Source: JOPF133 sp052144935 (lineage in GTDB: Bacteria > Acidobacteriota > Terriglobia > Bryobacterales > Bryobacteraceae). Taken from it: 27,841 nt of DNA. The notes under the pieces were generated by a model, which made no database searches, had not been told where the DNA came from, and was given only the letters and a program-made list of their open reading frames with translations. The position numbers and the translations under genes are program-made. The stretch's first letter is position 1; the number at the start of each line of letters is the position of its first letter. The stretch is from positions 1 to 27,841 of the forward strand of contig JBKQPR010000361.1 in the NCBI GenBank assembly GCA_052144935.1. Reading direction: 5' to 3'. Of this stretch, positions 1-7,970 are shown one piece after another.

Positions 1-13
1 ACGGCATTTCGCG

Positions 14-38
14 AATTCCTAACCGAAGGTTAGGAATT
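14..38. repeat. Perfect 11-bp inverted repeat with 3-nt loop
   Basis: The arms aattcctaacc (14-24) and ggttaggaatt (28-38) are exact reverse complements around the loop gaa. There is no T-tract after it, so it is not a standard terminator. It lies upstream of the decayed HAF-repeat gene and could be an operator or a mobile-element end. The structure is read directly from the sequence; the role is unknown. Confidence 0.6.
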
Positions 39-125
39 GGCGGAATTCTACAATACGCACCCAGCGCCTGTCAACACGGCGTTTGGCGGCCTCCGGGGAG
101 GCCGGAATGCGCCGGATCCAAGATA

Positions 126-1088
126 TACAGCAATGGCGTGATGACCGATCTGGGAATACTGAGCGGATATGACACGAGCACCGCCCTGTCGATCAACGAT
201 TCTGGACAGGTGACGGATACGCAACAGGCATCTCCGCCAGTGACACTCACGCATTCCTATACAGCAACGGCGCGATGATCGATCTTGGCACTTTGGCTGG
301 TGGCTCGTACAGCTACGGGGAAGGGATCAACGACTTGGGCAGGTCGCGGGCTTTCCCCAAAATGCCTCTGGCGGCGATACCGCCTTCATTGACAGCAGCG
401 ATGTGATGACCAGTATCGGTACGTTTCCCAGCGGGGGCGATAGCGGCGCCTTTGCGATTAACGATTTGGGGCAAGTTACGGGATAGGCTGGAGGGGTTGG
501 CGCTTCCGGAACCGCGTTACTATACAGCGGACGGCACGATGGCCGATATTGGAACATTGAGCGGCTACGAGTCGAGCATCGGCTGGGCGATCAACGCCTC
601 TGGACAGGTGGCTGGCTGGGCATACTCAAATTCGTCCGGTCCGGCCGTAGAGGAGGCTTTCATATACAGCGACGGCGTGATGACAGTAGCGAAGCCCGTG
701 CGATCAACACCTCCGGGCAGGTGGTGGGATTGTTCACGGGACCGGTGGTAGGTCCTACCAACCTCTATGCTTCCTCTATAGCGGCGGCACGATGATCGAC
801 CTGAACTCGGCGATCAACCCGGCCCTCGGCATCCACCTTGCAATTGCTGAGGGGATCAACGACCAAGGCCAGATCATCGCCAACGGCGTTGATGCGAATG
901 GCAACGACGCCGGATTTTTGCTCACGTCCGAGTCCCTGTCCGAATCGGAGCCATCCAGCTTTCTGCTGCTCGCCGCCGGATTTTGCGCGCTGGCAAATTT
1001 TGCCCCGCGGCGGACAGAGGGTAAACCGCTTACGGCCAATCCTGTGCGGCGTGACGGATGCGAAGCACCTGGACCTGGTCGTCGATGA
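126..1088 (+). pseudogene. Decayed HAF-repeat secreted protein with PEP-CTERM-like tail
   Basis: Translation across frames gives repeated units of the HAF extracellular-repeat type, such as YSNGVMTDLGILSGY, AFLYSNGAMIDLGTLAG, AFAINDLGQVTG and WAINASGQVAGWAY. The reading frame jumps at about 212, 340, 529, 690 and 770, and there is an in-frame TAG at 484-486. The last segment (774-1088) encodes YSGGTMIDLNSAINP and ends with a Glu-Pro, hydrophobic stretch, Arg-Arg tail (SEPSSFLLLAAGFCAL, then APRR) that resembles a PEP-CTERM surface-sorting signal. This tail runs into the convergent toxin gene. HAF proteins are repetitive exported proteins of unknown function. With at least five frameshifts the gene is dead. 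Neighbouring long genes are intact, so this is decay and not poor sequence quality. The original start is not visible and may lie before the window. Confidence 0.75.
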
Positions 1089-1305
1089 TTTCGTAAACCG
1101 CGATGTAGGGCCACGGGGAAAAGACCAGCTCGCGGGTGTTCTCCGCCAAGCCGATCCGGCCGGCGTTCGGAAATTTCCGCAGGCGGGCGATGCTCTGGTA
1201 GATGGTTTGCGCCACACGGCGGGCCGCGGCGGGGTTATCTTTGCGGATGTACTCGACGATATGCGCCAGGTCGTCGGCGGCCGTGGTTGTCCACCGAACC
1301 TGCAT
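1030..1305 (-). CDS. RelE/ParE-superfamily toxin
   Basis: This 91-residue protein has the compact ParE/RelE pattern: an N-terminal strand then helix (VRWTTTAADDLAHIVEYI), a middle helix with a conserved Arg and Pro (ARLRKFPNAGRIG), and C-terminal strands (RELVFSPWPYIAVYEI, then VQVLRIRHAAQDW). Family members poison DNA gyrase (ParE branch) or cleave mRNA on the ribosome (RelE branch); the TRELVFSPWPYIAVYEI and RIRHAAQDW features favour ParE. The ATG at 1305 shares one base with the antitoxin stop (TGATG), which implies translational coupling; a GTG three bases upstream is an alternative start. Its 3' end overlaps the tail of the HAF pseudogene on the other strand. The family call is firm; the molecular target is inferred. 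Confidence 0.88.
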   Translation of the reverse strand: MQVRWTTTAADDLAHIVEYIRKDNPAAARRVAQTIYQSIARLRKFPNAGRIGLAENTRELVFSPWPYIAVYEIIDDQVQVLRIRHAAQDWP

Positions 1306-1529
1306 CACGCTTGAAACATGCTCTCGATGCGGGCGACAACGTCGTGATGTTCGAGCAGCTCGCCGCGGCGGGCCGCGGCCCGGCCTTCCTCGACGGCCTC
1401 GATGAAGCGGGCATCGTATTCGAGCATGCGGTCCACGGCTTCGACAACGAGCTGCGCGGCCTGCCGGCCGGTGCGCGTGGCGAAATCCTGGAGCCTAGCT
1501 TCCTTCTCCGGTGACAATTGGACTTCCAT
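1305..1529 (-). CDS. Ribbon-helix-helix-type antitoxin
   Basis: This 74-residue acidic protein begins MEVQLSPEKEARLQDFATRT, the strand-helix of a ribbon-helix-helix DNA-binding domain. It continues with QAAQLVVEAVDRMLEYD and a charged C-terminal arm (residues 40-74) that would wrap the toxin. It is the first gene of the pair and its stop overlaps the toxin start. A clear Shine-Dalgarno (ggaggg) sits seven bases before ATG. Upstream on the minus strand there is a candidate -10 (TAGACT, around 1556-1561) and an 8-bp palindrome accgcggt (1547-1554) between it and the start, a plausible site for autorepression. Family and pairing are well supported; the operator is inferred. Confidence 0.85.
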   Translation of the reverse strand: MEVQLSPEKEARLQDFATRTGRQAAQLVVEAVDRMLEYDARFIEAVEEGRAAARRGELLEHHDVVARIESMFQA

Positions 1530-2161
1530 AGACTTCCCTCCAGCTTACCGCGGTCAGTCTACTCGAAAAAGGACCCTCTTCGAAACACAGTGGGGGCAGG
1601 GACGCCGCTTCGGCCGGAGACCCGCAAACCGGGGTCATCGCGTTGGGCGGCTAACCGCGACGGCAATTGTGGATCCACCGGGCTTGCCGGCCACAATGCC
1701 CGGCACTTTATTTTGACCCGCTTTTCCGAATGTTTTCAATCGCCTTCCGGATCTTCACACCGCTAGCCCAATTTTGGCCTGCTATACCAAAAGTAGGAGG
1801 ACAAATGCGCTGCCGCTTAGCTCTATACCTTGCCATCGCCCGGCGCGGTCGTCCACTCACCGCCGCTGACGGCCCGACGCATCGCGCCAAAAAGGCCCCT
1901 CCGATGCGTCGGAATACTCCGGCGAATCGCTGCAACCAACTGAAACAGAATAGCTTACATGGACATAAATGACAAATCGAGACACCCGCAGCACATGCGT
2001 CGAAGCGGGTCTGATCAGTCGCTGGGGACACCACCCCCTGCTGAGAGCCGCGCTGACAGCCTGCACCAAGGCGCGCGCGGCGCGGGCCGGCGGGGGTGCC
2101 CAATGGGCCCTGCCCCACGGAAGCGGGCGCCTGTAATGCAAGGCCGCTTGCGGGAGCGGGT
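1530..2161. other. Spacer with only one weak small ORF
   Basis: No conserved protein is recognisable in either strand of this stretch. It holds the toxin-antitoxin promoter region at its left end, one short ORF with a strong ribosome binding site (listed separately), and a very GC-rich part (2060-2120) containing a ggggtgccc-type motif that recurs elsewhere in the window. It looks like the eroded remains of older genes. Confidence 0.5.
1805..1972 (+). CDS. Small ORF (55 aa) with strong ribosome binding site
   Basis: An ATG at 1805 follows a near-perfect Shine-Dalgarno, aggagg at 1795-1800, and a -10-like tatacc at 1783-1788. The predicted peptide is very basic and starts MRCRLALYLAIARRGR. 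It matches no family I know. The good initiation signals with an arbitrary-looking product suggest either a real small protein or the surviving 5' end of a dead secreted-protein gene. Low confidence. Confidence 0.25.
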   Translation: MRCRLALYLAIARRGRPLTAADGPTHRAKKAPPMRRNTPANRCNQLKQNSLHGHK

Positions 2162-4774
2162 ATGACGCAGTTGCCCTGGCGCGTGGCGTTGCGCATCGCC
2201 TGGCGCGAGATGCGCGCCTCGCGGACCCGCTTCGTGTTCGTGGTGCTGGCCGTGGCGGTGGGGGTTGGGTCTCTCACCGGCGTACGCGGCTTCAGCCGGT
2301 CCTTCCGCCATATGCTGCTGGCGCAGGCCCGCACACTGATGGCGGGCGACCTTTCGGCGCGCGTCTTCGCCCTGCCCACGCCCGAACAGGAAAGCGTGTT
2401 GAACCGGCTGGCTGCCGAAGGCGTACGCCGCACCTGGATCACCGAAACCGTCACCATGGCCTCGTCGGTGGGGGCGCCCAATCCGCTGCTGATTTCCGTG
2501 AAGGCGGTGGACCCCGCGGCCTATCCCTTCTACGGCGAAGTGAAGCTCAACCCGCCCGAACCTTTGGCGCGCGCTCTGGACGATCGCTCAGTGGTGGTCT
2601 CCGACGACCTGCTGCTGCGCCTCGACGCGCACACCGGCGACACGCTCCACATCGGCGGCCAGGATTTCCGCATCGCCGGCGTGGTGCTCTCCGAGCCCGA
2701 TCGCATGACCGGCAGCCTGAACGTGGGTCCGCGGGTGATGATTACACGCCAGGGGCTGGACCGCACCGGCCTCATCAGCCTGGGCAGCCGCGCGTCCGAG
2801 CGCTACCTGTTCCGCCTTCCCGCCGCCGGCCCCGGTTCCGGCTCCACGGTGGAGGGAGTGCGGCAAACGCTCAAACAGACCTTTCCAGAAGCCACCATCG
2901 CGGACTACCGCGAGACGCACCCGATCATCACTCGCGGCCTGGACCGCGCCACCACCTTCCTCAGCCTGATCGGCCTGATCGCGCTGGTGATCGGCGCCAT
3001 GGGAGTGGCCAGCGCCATGCACGGCCACCTGCAACAGAAGCTCGATTCCATCGCCGTGATGAAGTGCCTGGGGGCGCGCTCGGCGCAGGTGATCCGCATC
3101 TACACCGCGCAGACCTTGATGCTGGGCCTGGCCGGCGGCGTGTTAGGCGCGGTCCTGGGGGTCGGCGTGGCGGCGGCTTTCCCCGGAATGATCGCGCGGT
3201 ATTTCACCATCGACCTGGCGTCCTCCTGGGACCCTCTGCCCGGCGTGCAGGGCATCGGCATCGCCTGCCTGGTCACCCTATTGTTCACCCTGCCGCCGCT
3301 CATGAGTATCCGCACCATCCGTCCGGCGCTGATCTTTCGCCGCGATGTGGAAACCGGCGGGGCACGGAAGACCGCGGCGATTTGGAAACCGGCTCCCTTG
3401 CTTACCCGGGCCGCAATCTTGATCGGCACCGGCTTGGTCGCCGGCACGCTCACAGAAGGCAATTTCCGCGACGCCCTGCGCGCGGGAGGGTTCTTCGCCA
3501 TCGCCCTGGCCATCGCGCTGGCGCTGCTGAGCCTGGCCGCCTGGCTGTTTCTGCGCTGTTTGCGCGCCTTCCAGCGCCATGCGCCGAGGCGGCTTCCGGC
3601 GTCGCTGCGCCAGGGGATCGCCAATCTCTATCGCCCCGGCAACCAGGCGCAATCGGCCGTGGTGGCGTTGGGCGTCGGGGTGATGTTCACGCTGACCGTG
3701 TTTCTGGTCGAGCAGGCGCTGGTCAGCCAGATTCGGGGCAGCGCTCCGCCCGGAATGCCCAACGTCTTCCTGTTGGACATTCCCGGCCCGCAGCGCGAGG
3801 CTCTTTCCAGCCTGATCCAGGCGCAGCCCGGCGTCAAAGCGGCCCCCGACGTGGCCTTCGCGGTCTCCGCGCGCATCGCCGCCATCGACGGCGTGCCGAT
3901 TGAAAACCGTCCGCTGCGCGACTTCAACCGGCGTTTCCTGCGCACCCGCTCGGTCACCGAAATGGCCGCTAAGCCGCCCGAAACCGAGATCCTGAGCGGC
4001 GCCTGGTGGACGCCCGGCGATAGCGGGACCGTTGGGCAACCCGGGGGGCACCCCACGGGGCCTCCCTCGGTCTGCGCGAACGAAGAATCCGCCAAAATCC
4101 TCAATTTGCAGCCCGGCGCAACCATCGATTGGACCATCTGGAACCGCACCCTGCGCACGCGCGTGGCGTGCATCGAGCGCACCGAATCCATCCGTATGTC
4201 GGCGCGCTTCGAGTTCGTTTTCAGCCCCGGCCAGCTCGCCGGACTCCCGGCGGTGTATTACGGCAGCGCGCATGTGCGCCCCGCCGATGTGCCGGCCTTG
4301 CAGCGCGTGGTCTACCAGAAGTTTCCCACCGTAACGGTGGTAAATGTTGCCGACGTGATGCAGATCGTGGATGACGTGGTGGAGCGCATCGCCCTGGTGA
4401 TTCGGTTCATCTCGGCCTTCACGATTGTGGCGGGCGCGGTGATGGTGGCCTCCAGCGTGGCCGGCACGCGGTTCCGCCGCATGAAGGAAGTGGTGATCCT
4501 GAAGACCCTGGGCGCCACCCGCCGCCGCATCGCCTGGATCTTCTCGGTGGAATTCCTGGCGCTGGGCGCGGTGGCCGGGGTGATGGGCAGCCTGCTGGCT
4601 TCCGCCTTTTCGGCCCTGGTGCTGAAACGGCTGCTGGAAATCGAGTTCCACCCCGATTGGGCCGCCCAATCGCTCACCGTGGTGGCCGCCGCGCTGGTGG
4701 CCGCGCTGGCCGGCTGGGCCGCCAGTTTCCGGATTTTAGGACGCAAGCCACTGGAAATTCTGCGCCAAGAATAG
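2162..4774 (+). CDS. Double FtsX-like ABC transporter permease
   Basis: This 870-residue inner-membrane protein starts MTQLPWRVALRIAWREMRAS at an ATG preceded by gggag. The layout is that of the large YbbP-type permeases: TM1 near residues 24-41, a periplasmic MacB-like domain (about 45-255), TM helices near 266-287, 318-341 and 362-383, a central group near 410-430, 441-467 and 494-515, a second periplasmic domain (about 520-735), and a final FtsX domain with helices near 742-767, 793-821 and 834-855. The motifs MKCLGARSAQVIRIY and LKTLGATRRRIAWIF are the cytoplasmic coupling segments that contact an ATPase. Such permeases usually pair with a LolD-like ATPase; none is in the window, so it may be encoded elsewhere. 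The second periplasmic domain has an unusual Gly/Pro-rich insert at about residues 618-635. The substrate is unknown. Confidence 0.87.
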   Translation: MTQLPWRVALRIAWREMRASRTRFVFVVLAVAVGVGSLTGVRGFSRSFRHMLLAQARTLMAGDLSARVFALPTPEQESVLNRLAAEGVRRTWITETVTMASSVGAPNPLLISVKAVDPAAYPFYGEVKLNPPEPLARALDDRSVVVSDDLLLRLDAHTGDTLHIGGQDFRIAGVVLSEPDRMTGSLNVGPRVMITRQGLDRTGLISLGSRASERYLFRLPAAGPGSGSTVEGVRQTLKQTFPEATIADYRETHPIITRGLDRATTFLSLIGLIALVIGAMGVASAMHGHLQQKLDSIAVMKCLGARSAQVIRIYTAQTLMLGLAGGVLGAVLGVGVAAAFPGMIARYFTIDLASSWDPLPGVQGIGIACLVTLLFTLPPLMSIRTIRPALIFRRDVETGGARKTAAIWKPAPLLTRAAILIGTGLVAGTLTEGNFRDALRAGGFFAIALAIALALLSLAAWLFLRCLRAFQRHAPRRLPASLRQGIANLYRPGNQAQSAVVALGVGVMFTLTVFLVEQALVSQIRGSAPPGMPNVFLLDIPGPQREALSSLIQAQPGVKAAPDVAFAVSARIAAIDGVPIENRPLRDFNRRFLRTRSVTEMAAKPPETEILSGAWWTPGDSGTVGQPGGHPTGPPSVCANEESAKILNLQPGATIDWTIWNRTLRTRVACIERTESIRMSARFEFVFSPGQLAGLPAVYYGSAHVRPADVPALQRVVYQKFPTVTVVNVADVMQIVDDVVERIALVIRFISAFTIVAGAVMVASSVAGTRFRRMKEVVILKTLGATRRRIAWIFSVEFLALGAVAGVMGSLLASAFSALVLKRLLEIEFHPDWAAQSLTVVAAALVAALAGWAASFRILGRKPLEILRQE

Positions 4775-4789
4775 TTATCCTGGTTCCTA

Positions 4790-6496
4790 ATGAAAACCAG
4801 AGGCCGTTTCACCGCTCTCGCGGTGCTGATGTGCGCCTGCGCCGGTTATACCGCCGCCGACGAAAAGGCCGTCAACCCCCAAGTCGGCAAAATCATGGAC
4901 GAGGTGTCCGAAGCGCGCATTCGCGCCACCATCGAAAAACTGGTGAGCTTCGGCACGCGCAACACGATGTCCAACCCGGACGATCCCGAGCGCGGCGTCG
5001 GCGCGGCCCGCCAGTGGATCTTCAAGGAGATGCAGAGCTACAGCCCGCGGCTGCAGGTGCGTTTCGACAAGTACCGGGTGAAGAAGCAGGGGCAGCGGAT
5101 TTTCAAGGATGTCGACCTGTGGAACGTGATCGCCGTGCTGCCGGGCACGAAAATGCCGGAGACCCAGATTCTGATCAGCGCGCACTACGACTCCATCAAC
5201 CTGGGCCGTCCCGCCGGCAATACGCCCGTGGGGCCGGGCACGGATGCCCCGCCGGCCGAGGGCGCGGGCGGTGGTGGCGGTTTCGGGCGCGGGGCGCAGA
5301 TGACCCCCGAGGAATTTGAACGCAACGCCAATCTGCCCGCCCCCGGCGCCTGCGACGATGGCAGCGGCATCGGCGCCATGATGGAACTGGCGCGCGTCAT
5401 GAGCCAGTACGAATTCGACAAGACCTTGGTGTTCGTAGCCTTTGCCGGTGAAGAGCAGGGCCTCATTGGAAGCAACTTGCTGTCCGCTAAGATGAAGAAG
5501 GACAACCAGGCGATCGAGGCGGTGTTGAACAACGACATCATCGGCACCGACGTATCCGGCAATGGACGAGCCAGTAACACGGCGGTGAACGTCTACAGCG
5601 ACGAGATCATGGATTCACCCTCCCAAACGCTGGCCCGCTTCGCGCGGGAGATCGGCGAGCGCTACATGCCGTTTTTCCACGTGAACACGGTGTTCTTCCA
5701 GGACCGCATCGGCCGCGGCGGCGACCACACGCCGTTCCAGTTGGAAGGCTACGCGGCGGTGCGCATCTCGACGCCCAATGAGATCTACGCCAACCAGCAT
5801 CACGCCACCGACCTGCTGGAGAACATGTCGGTGCCGTACACGGCCAAAGTGGCGCGTTTCAACGGAGTGGTGGCCGCGTCGCTGGCGCTGGCGCCTAAGG
5901 CTCCGCTGGTGACGCGCGCGCCCGGGGCCGGCGCGGGCCGGGGCCGCGGTGGTGGAAACGCCAACGCCACGGATAGCGCGGCGTCCGGAACCGCAGGTGG
6001 CCGCGGTGGACGGGGCCGCGGCGGTAGCGCGTCCGATAGCGCGGCATCCGCCGACGCAGCCGGGGTCGCGGGAGGCGCCGGACGGGGTGGCCAGGGCGGC
6101 GGTGGCCGCGGCGGGAACGCTGCCGATGGCGCGGCATCCGCCGACGCAGCCGGGGCTGCGGGAGGCGGCGGACGAGGTGGGCAGGGCGGCCAGGCGGGCG
6201 GACGAGGCCGCGGCCCGATGGTTTCGCGCGGCGCCGGATACGACGCCGTGCTGCAATGGCGGCCCAACGGATCGGAGGAAGGCATCAAGGGCTACGCCGT
6301 ACTGGTACGTCCCACCACCGCGCCCTACTGGGAGCAGGAGACTTACGTGGGCAAGGTGAATAGCTACACGCTCAAGGATGTTTCCATCGACGACGTGCGC
6401 TTCGGCGTGAAAGCCATCGGCCTGAACGGCAGCGAGAGCGCAACGCCCTACGTGAATCCTCCGAGGCAGAAGACGGTGATTGAGACGGTGGAATAA
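4790..6496 (+). CDS. Secreted M28-family zinc peptidase with Gly-rich linker and FnIII-like tail
   Basis: This 568-residue exported protein has a signal peptide (MKTRGRFTALAVLMCACAGY) followed by an M28 aminopeptidase domain. Visible zinc and catalytic positions are H132 and D134 (SAHYDS), D189/D190 (GACDDGSG), E221/E222 (AFAGEEQG), D249 (NNDIIG) and H337/H338 (HHATD). Residues about 375-480 are a low-complexity Gly/Arg/Ala/Ser linker with a duplicated unit. The C-terminus (about 483-568, beginning YDAVLQWRPNG) looks like a fibronectin type III module. M28 enzymes use two zinc ions to remove N-terminal residues from peptides. The gene starts 15 bases after the permease stop, with no clear Shine-Dalgarno but a -10-like tatcct eight bases before the ATG, so it may have its own leaderless start. 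Confidence 0.87.
   Translation: MKTRGRFTALAVLMCACAGYTAADEKAVNPQVGKIMDEVSEARIRATIEKLVSFGTRNTMSNPDDPERGVGAARQWIFKEMQSYSPRLQVRFDKYRVKKQGQRIFKDVDLWNVIAVLPGTKMPETQILISAHYDSINLGRPAGNTPVGPGTDAPPAEGAGGGGGFGRGAQMTPEEFERNANLPAPGACDDGSGIGAMMELARVMSQYEFDKTLVFVAFAGEEQGLIGSNLLSAKMKKDNQAIEAVLNNDIIGTDVSGNGRASNTAVNVYSDEIMDSPSQTLARFAREIGERYMPFFHVNTVFFQDRIGRGGDHTPFQLEGYAAVRISTPNEIYANQHHATDLLENMSVPYTAKVARFNGVVAASLALAPKAPLVTRAPGAGAGRGRGGGNANATDSAASGTAGGRGGRGRGGSASDSAASADAAGVAGGAGRGGQGGGGRGGNAADGAASADAAGAAGGGGRGGQGGQAGGRGRGPMVSRGAGYDAVLQWRPNGSEEGIKGYAVLVRPTTAPYWEQETYVGKVNSYTLKDVSIDDVRFGVKAIGLNGSESATPYVNPPRQKTVIETVE
5920..6232 (+). repeat. Gly/Ala-rich tandem repeat inside the M28 gene
   Basis: Two copies of a roughly 90-bp unit (about 6018-6105 and 6106-6192) encode SASDSAASADAAG and NAADGAASADAAG, each followed by Gly/Arg-rich stretches such as GGAGRGGQGGGGRGG. 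The copies share a long identical core (gcggcatccgccgacgcagc, at 6042 and 6130). Repeat number is probably variable between strains. The segment would be a flexible linker between peptidase and FnIII-like domain. Confidence 0.75.
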
Positions 6497-6527
6497 GGGC
6501 AGCGCGGATCGCCGGTAGGGCCGTGTG

Positions 6528-6546
6528 TACCGCAATGCGGTATAAT
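6528..6546 (+). promoter_or_regulatory. -10 box overlapped by inverted repeat, HigBA-like promoter
   Basis: A consensus TATAAT lies at 6541-6546, and the inverted repeat taccgc-aat-gcggta (6528-6542) overlaps its left edge. A repressor bound here would block RNA polymerase, as expected for an autoregulated toxin-antitoxin operon. No convincing -35 is seen. The GTG at 6554 or the ATG at 6545 would make the transcript leaderless or nearly so. The sequence signals are clear; the regulation is inferred. Confidence 0.5.
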
Positions 6547-6894
6547 GTCGGCGGTGGCGGATGCGCCCGAAATCACGGTCCTGCAGGTTGCCGAAGTTCA
6601 AAACCGAAGCGACGGAATTGATTGGGACGCCCGGCATCGAAGCGCTGGCCGTTTATTTGATCGACCATCCGGACGCCGGAGATGTGGTACCGGGTGCCGG
6701 GGGAGTGCGGAAACTGCGATGGGCGGCACAAGGGCAAGGGGAAGCGCGGTGGCGCGCGAATCATTTACCTTTTCCTTGCTATCGCTGCACGCATTTACCT
6801 GCTCCGCTGTTACGCCAAGAGCGTCAAAACGGATCTAACCGGAGAGGAAAAGAAGGAACTGCTGCAAATCGCAGCAGAGCTGAAGGGAGCGTAA
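6545..6894 (+). pseudogene. higB: Frameshifted HigB/RelE-type toxin
   Basis: The middle reads TPGIEALAVYLIDHPDAGDV, then VVPGAGGVRKLRWAAQG in frame 3, and continues KGKRGGARIIYLFLA, then IYLLRCYAKSVKTDLTGEEK in frame 1. Together these are the standard HigB/RelE core (GxGGxRKLRWA, then KGKRGGxRxIY). One extra base near 6735, inside gcacaagggcaagggg, breaks the frame. A second shift near 6580-6590 probably separates the N-terminal ITVLQVAE from LPKFKTEA. HigB toxins cleave mRNA on the ribosome; this one should be inactive unless ribosomes slip. The stop lies four bases before the intact antitoxin. The family call is strong, the exact start is uncertain. Confidence 0.8.
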
Positions 6895-6898
6895 CAGA

Positions 6899-7210
6899 AT
6901 GCGAAAGAAGAAGGCTGCGAAGAAAACACCATTCGGAGCGGACTTGATCGAGGGTATGAAGCTGGTGTTGGCGCACCAGCGGGGCGAAATCGAATTGGAG
7001 CAGGTTTGGCCGAAGCCGATCGACGTGAGGGCCATCCGTCAGCAAGTGAGAATGTCGCAGGCTGAATTCTCACGAGCCTACGGCATCAGCAAGCGCGCGC
7101 TGCAGGAGTGGGAGCAGGGCGGCCGTCAGCCGGATTCGGCCGCTCGCGCCTATCTGACCGTCATTGCGAAGGAACCGGCCGTGGTACGCCGGGCACTGGC
7201 CAGCGACTGA
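6899..7210 (+). CDS. higA: HigA-type helix-turn-helix antitoxin
   Basis: This 103-residue protein has a Lys-rich start (MRKKKAAKKTPFGADLIEGM) and a C-terminal Xre-type helix-turn-helix, IRQQVRMSQAEFSRAYGIS followed by KRALQEWEQGGRQPDSAARA, at about residues 47-85. The toxin-first, antitoxin-second order is typical of HigBA and NadS-type pairs, in which the antitoxin binds the toxin and represses the operon. A Shine-Dalgarno-like aagggag ends about seven bases before ATG. The antitoxin is intact although its partner upstream is frameshifted, so it may persist as a stand-alone regulator or as protection against related toxins. Confidence 0.85.
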   Translation: MRKKKAAKKTPFGADLIEGMKLVLAHQRGEIELEQVWPKPIDVRAIRQQVRMSQAEFSRAYGISKRALQEWEQGGRQPDSAARAYLTVIAKEPAVVRRALASD

Positions 7211-7247
7211 AACGAGCTTCGCAGGCCGACGGCAAGCTCCGGTCTGC

Positions 7248-7970
7248 CTATTCCACAGCCACCGTCAAAGTCACCGAAGCCCGCACCTCGATGGCCCCGG
7301 CCTCGATGGGCGTTGCGGCGGTGTTGATCCGCGTAAAGGCGTTCATCATGGGCTCAATCGGCTGCGCAGTGGACTGTTCCACCGACAGCACCCGGCCCAG
7401 TTTGAGTCCCAGGGCTGCTGCCATGGCCTGGGCATTGGAGCGGGCTTCCTGCGCCGCCTTGCGCAAGGCTTCCGCGCGCGCCGGCTTTTCGTCCTTGAGC
7501 AGGAACTGTAGCCGCTCAATCTGGTTGGCCCCGCCCGCAGTCGCTGCATCGACCACCTTGCCGATGCCGGCCAGATCATCGCTGGTGATTTCCACCGTGT
7601 TCGACGCGTTGTACCCGTCGATGGTGGGCTTTCCCCCGTCATGAGGGTACTGGTAGTTGGGGTTCAGAGAATAGCTGATGGTCCGAATGTCCGCTCTTGA
7701 ACCGAGCACGCTGTGCAGCCGCTCCAGAACAGCCTGGGTCCGCGCCGCGTTTTGCGCGCCGGCGGCTTGCGCCGTGGCAGCCTGGGTGACCACTCCGATA
7801 TCGATCTTGGCCTGATCCGGTTTGGCGTACACTACGCCATCGCCCGCGGCGCGAACGGAAGCCGCGCCCGCGCTCGAGACCGGGGTGCCCATTGGGGTGC
7901 CCCTTGGGACCTGCGCGCCGGCGAGGCCGCCTACCAGGATCATCGCCAGCCCCAGACGATTGGATTTCAT
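7248..7970 (-). CDS. SIMPL-domain (DUF541) secreted protein
   Basis: This 240-residue exported protein starts MKSNRLGLAMILVGGLAGAQ, a signal peptide, at an ATG preceded by tggaggg. An earlier in-frame ATG at 8021 is rejected because it would bury the signal peptide. The body has the SIMPL pattern: SVRAAGDGVVYAKPDQAKI, an alanine-rich helix (QAAGAQNAARTQAVLERLHS), a central ISYSLNPNYQYPHDGG, the NTVEITSDDLAGIGKVVDAA segment, and a C-terminal IEVRASVTLTVAVE strand. SIMPL proteins (E. coli YggE type) are periplasmic oligomers linked to oxidative-stress tolerance, with no known catalysis. Directly after the signal peptide is a short odd segment, VPRGTPMGTPVSS, encoded by two copies of ggggtgccc that resemble a motif found elsewhere in the window. 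Confidence 0.87.
   Translation of the reverse strand: MKSNRLGLAMILVGGLAGAQVPRGTPMGTPVSSAGAASVRAAGDGVVYAKPDQAKIDIGVVTQAATAQAAGAQNAARTQAVLERLHSVLGSRADIRTISYSLNPNYQYPHDGGKPTIDGYNASNTVEITSDDLAGIGKVVDAATAGGANQIERLQFLLKDEKPARAEALRKAAQEARSNAQAMAAALGLKLGRVLSVEQSTAQPIEPMMNAFTRINTAATPIEAGAIEVRASVTLTVAVE

Noticed and set aside
126..1088. Frameshifts in the HAF gene as sequencing errors
   Set aside because: Many long GC-rich genes in the same window have no frame breaks, so an error rate producing five in 900 bases is not credible.
3278..4669. A long minus-strand frame opposite the permease gene
   Set aside because: The product is His/Gly/Arg-rich without domain pattern, and the plus strand encodes a clear membrane protein.
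6725..6745. Programmed ribosomal frameshift in the HigB-like gene
   Set aside because: The site has no standard slippery heptamer, and a second shift upstream would also be needed. Mutational decay is more likely, although the aaggg repeats keep the idea open.
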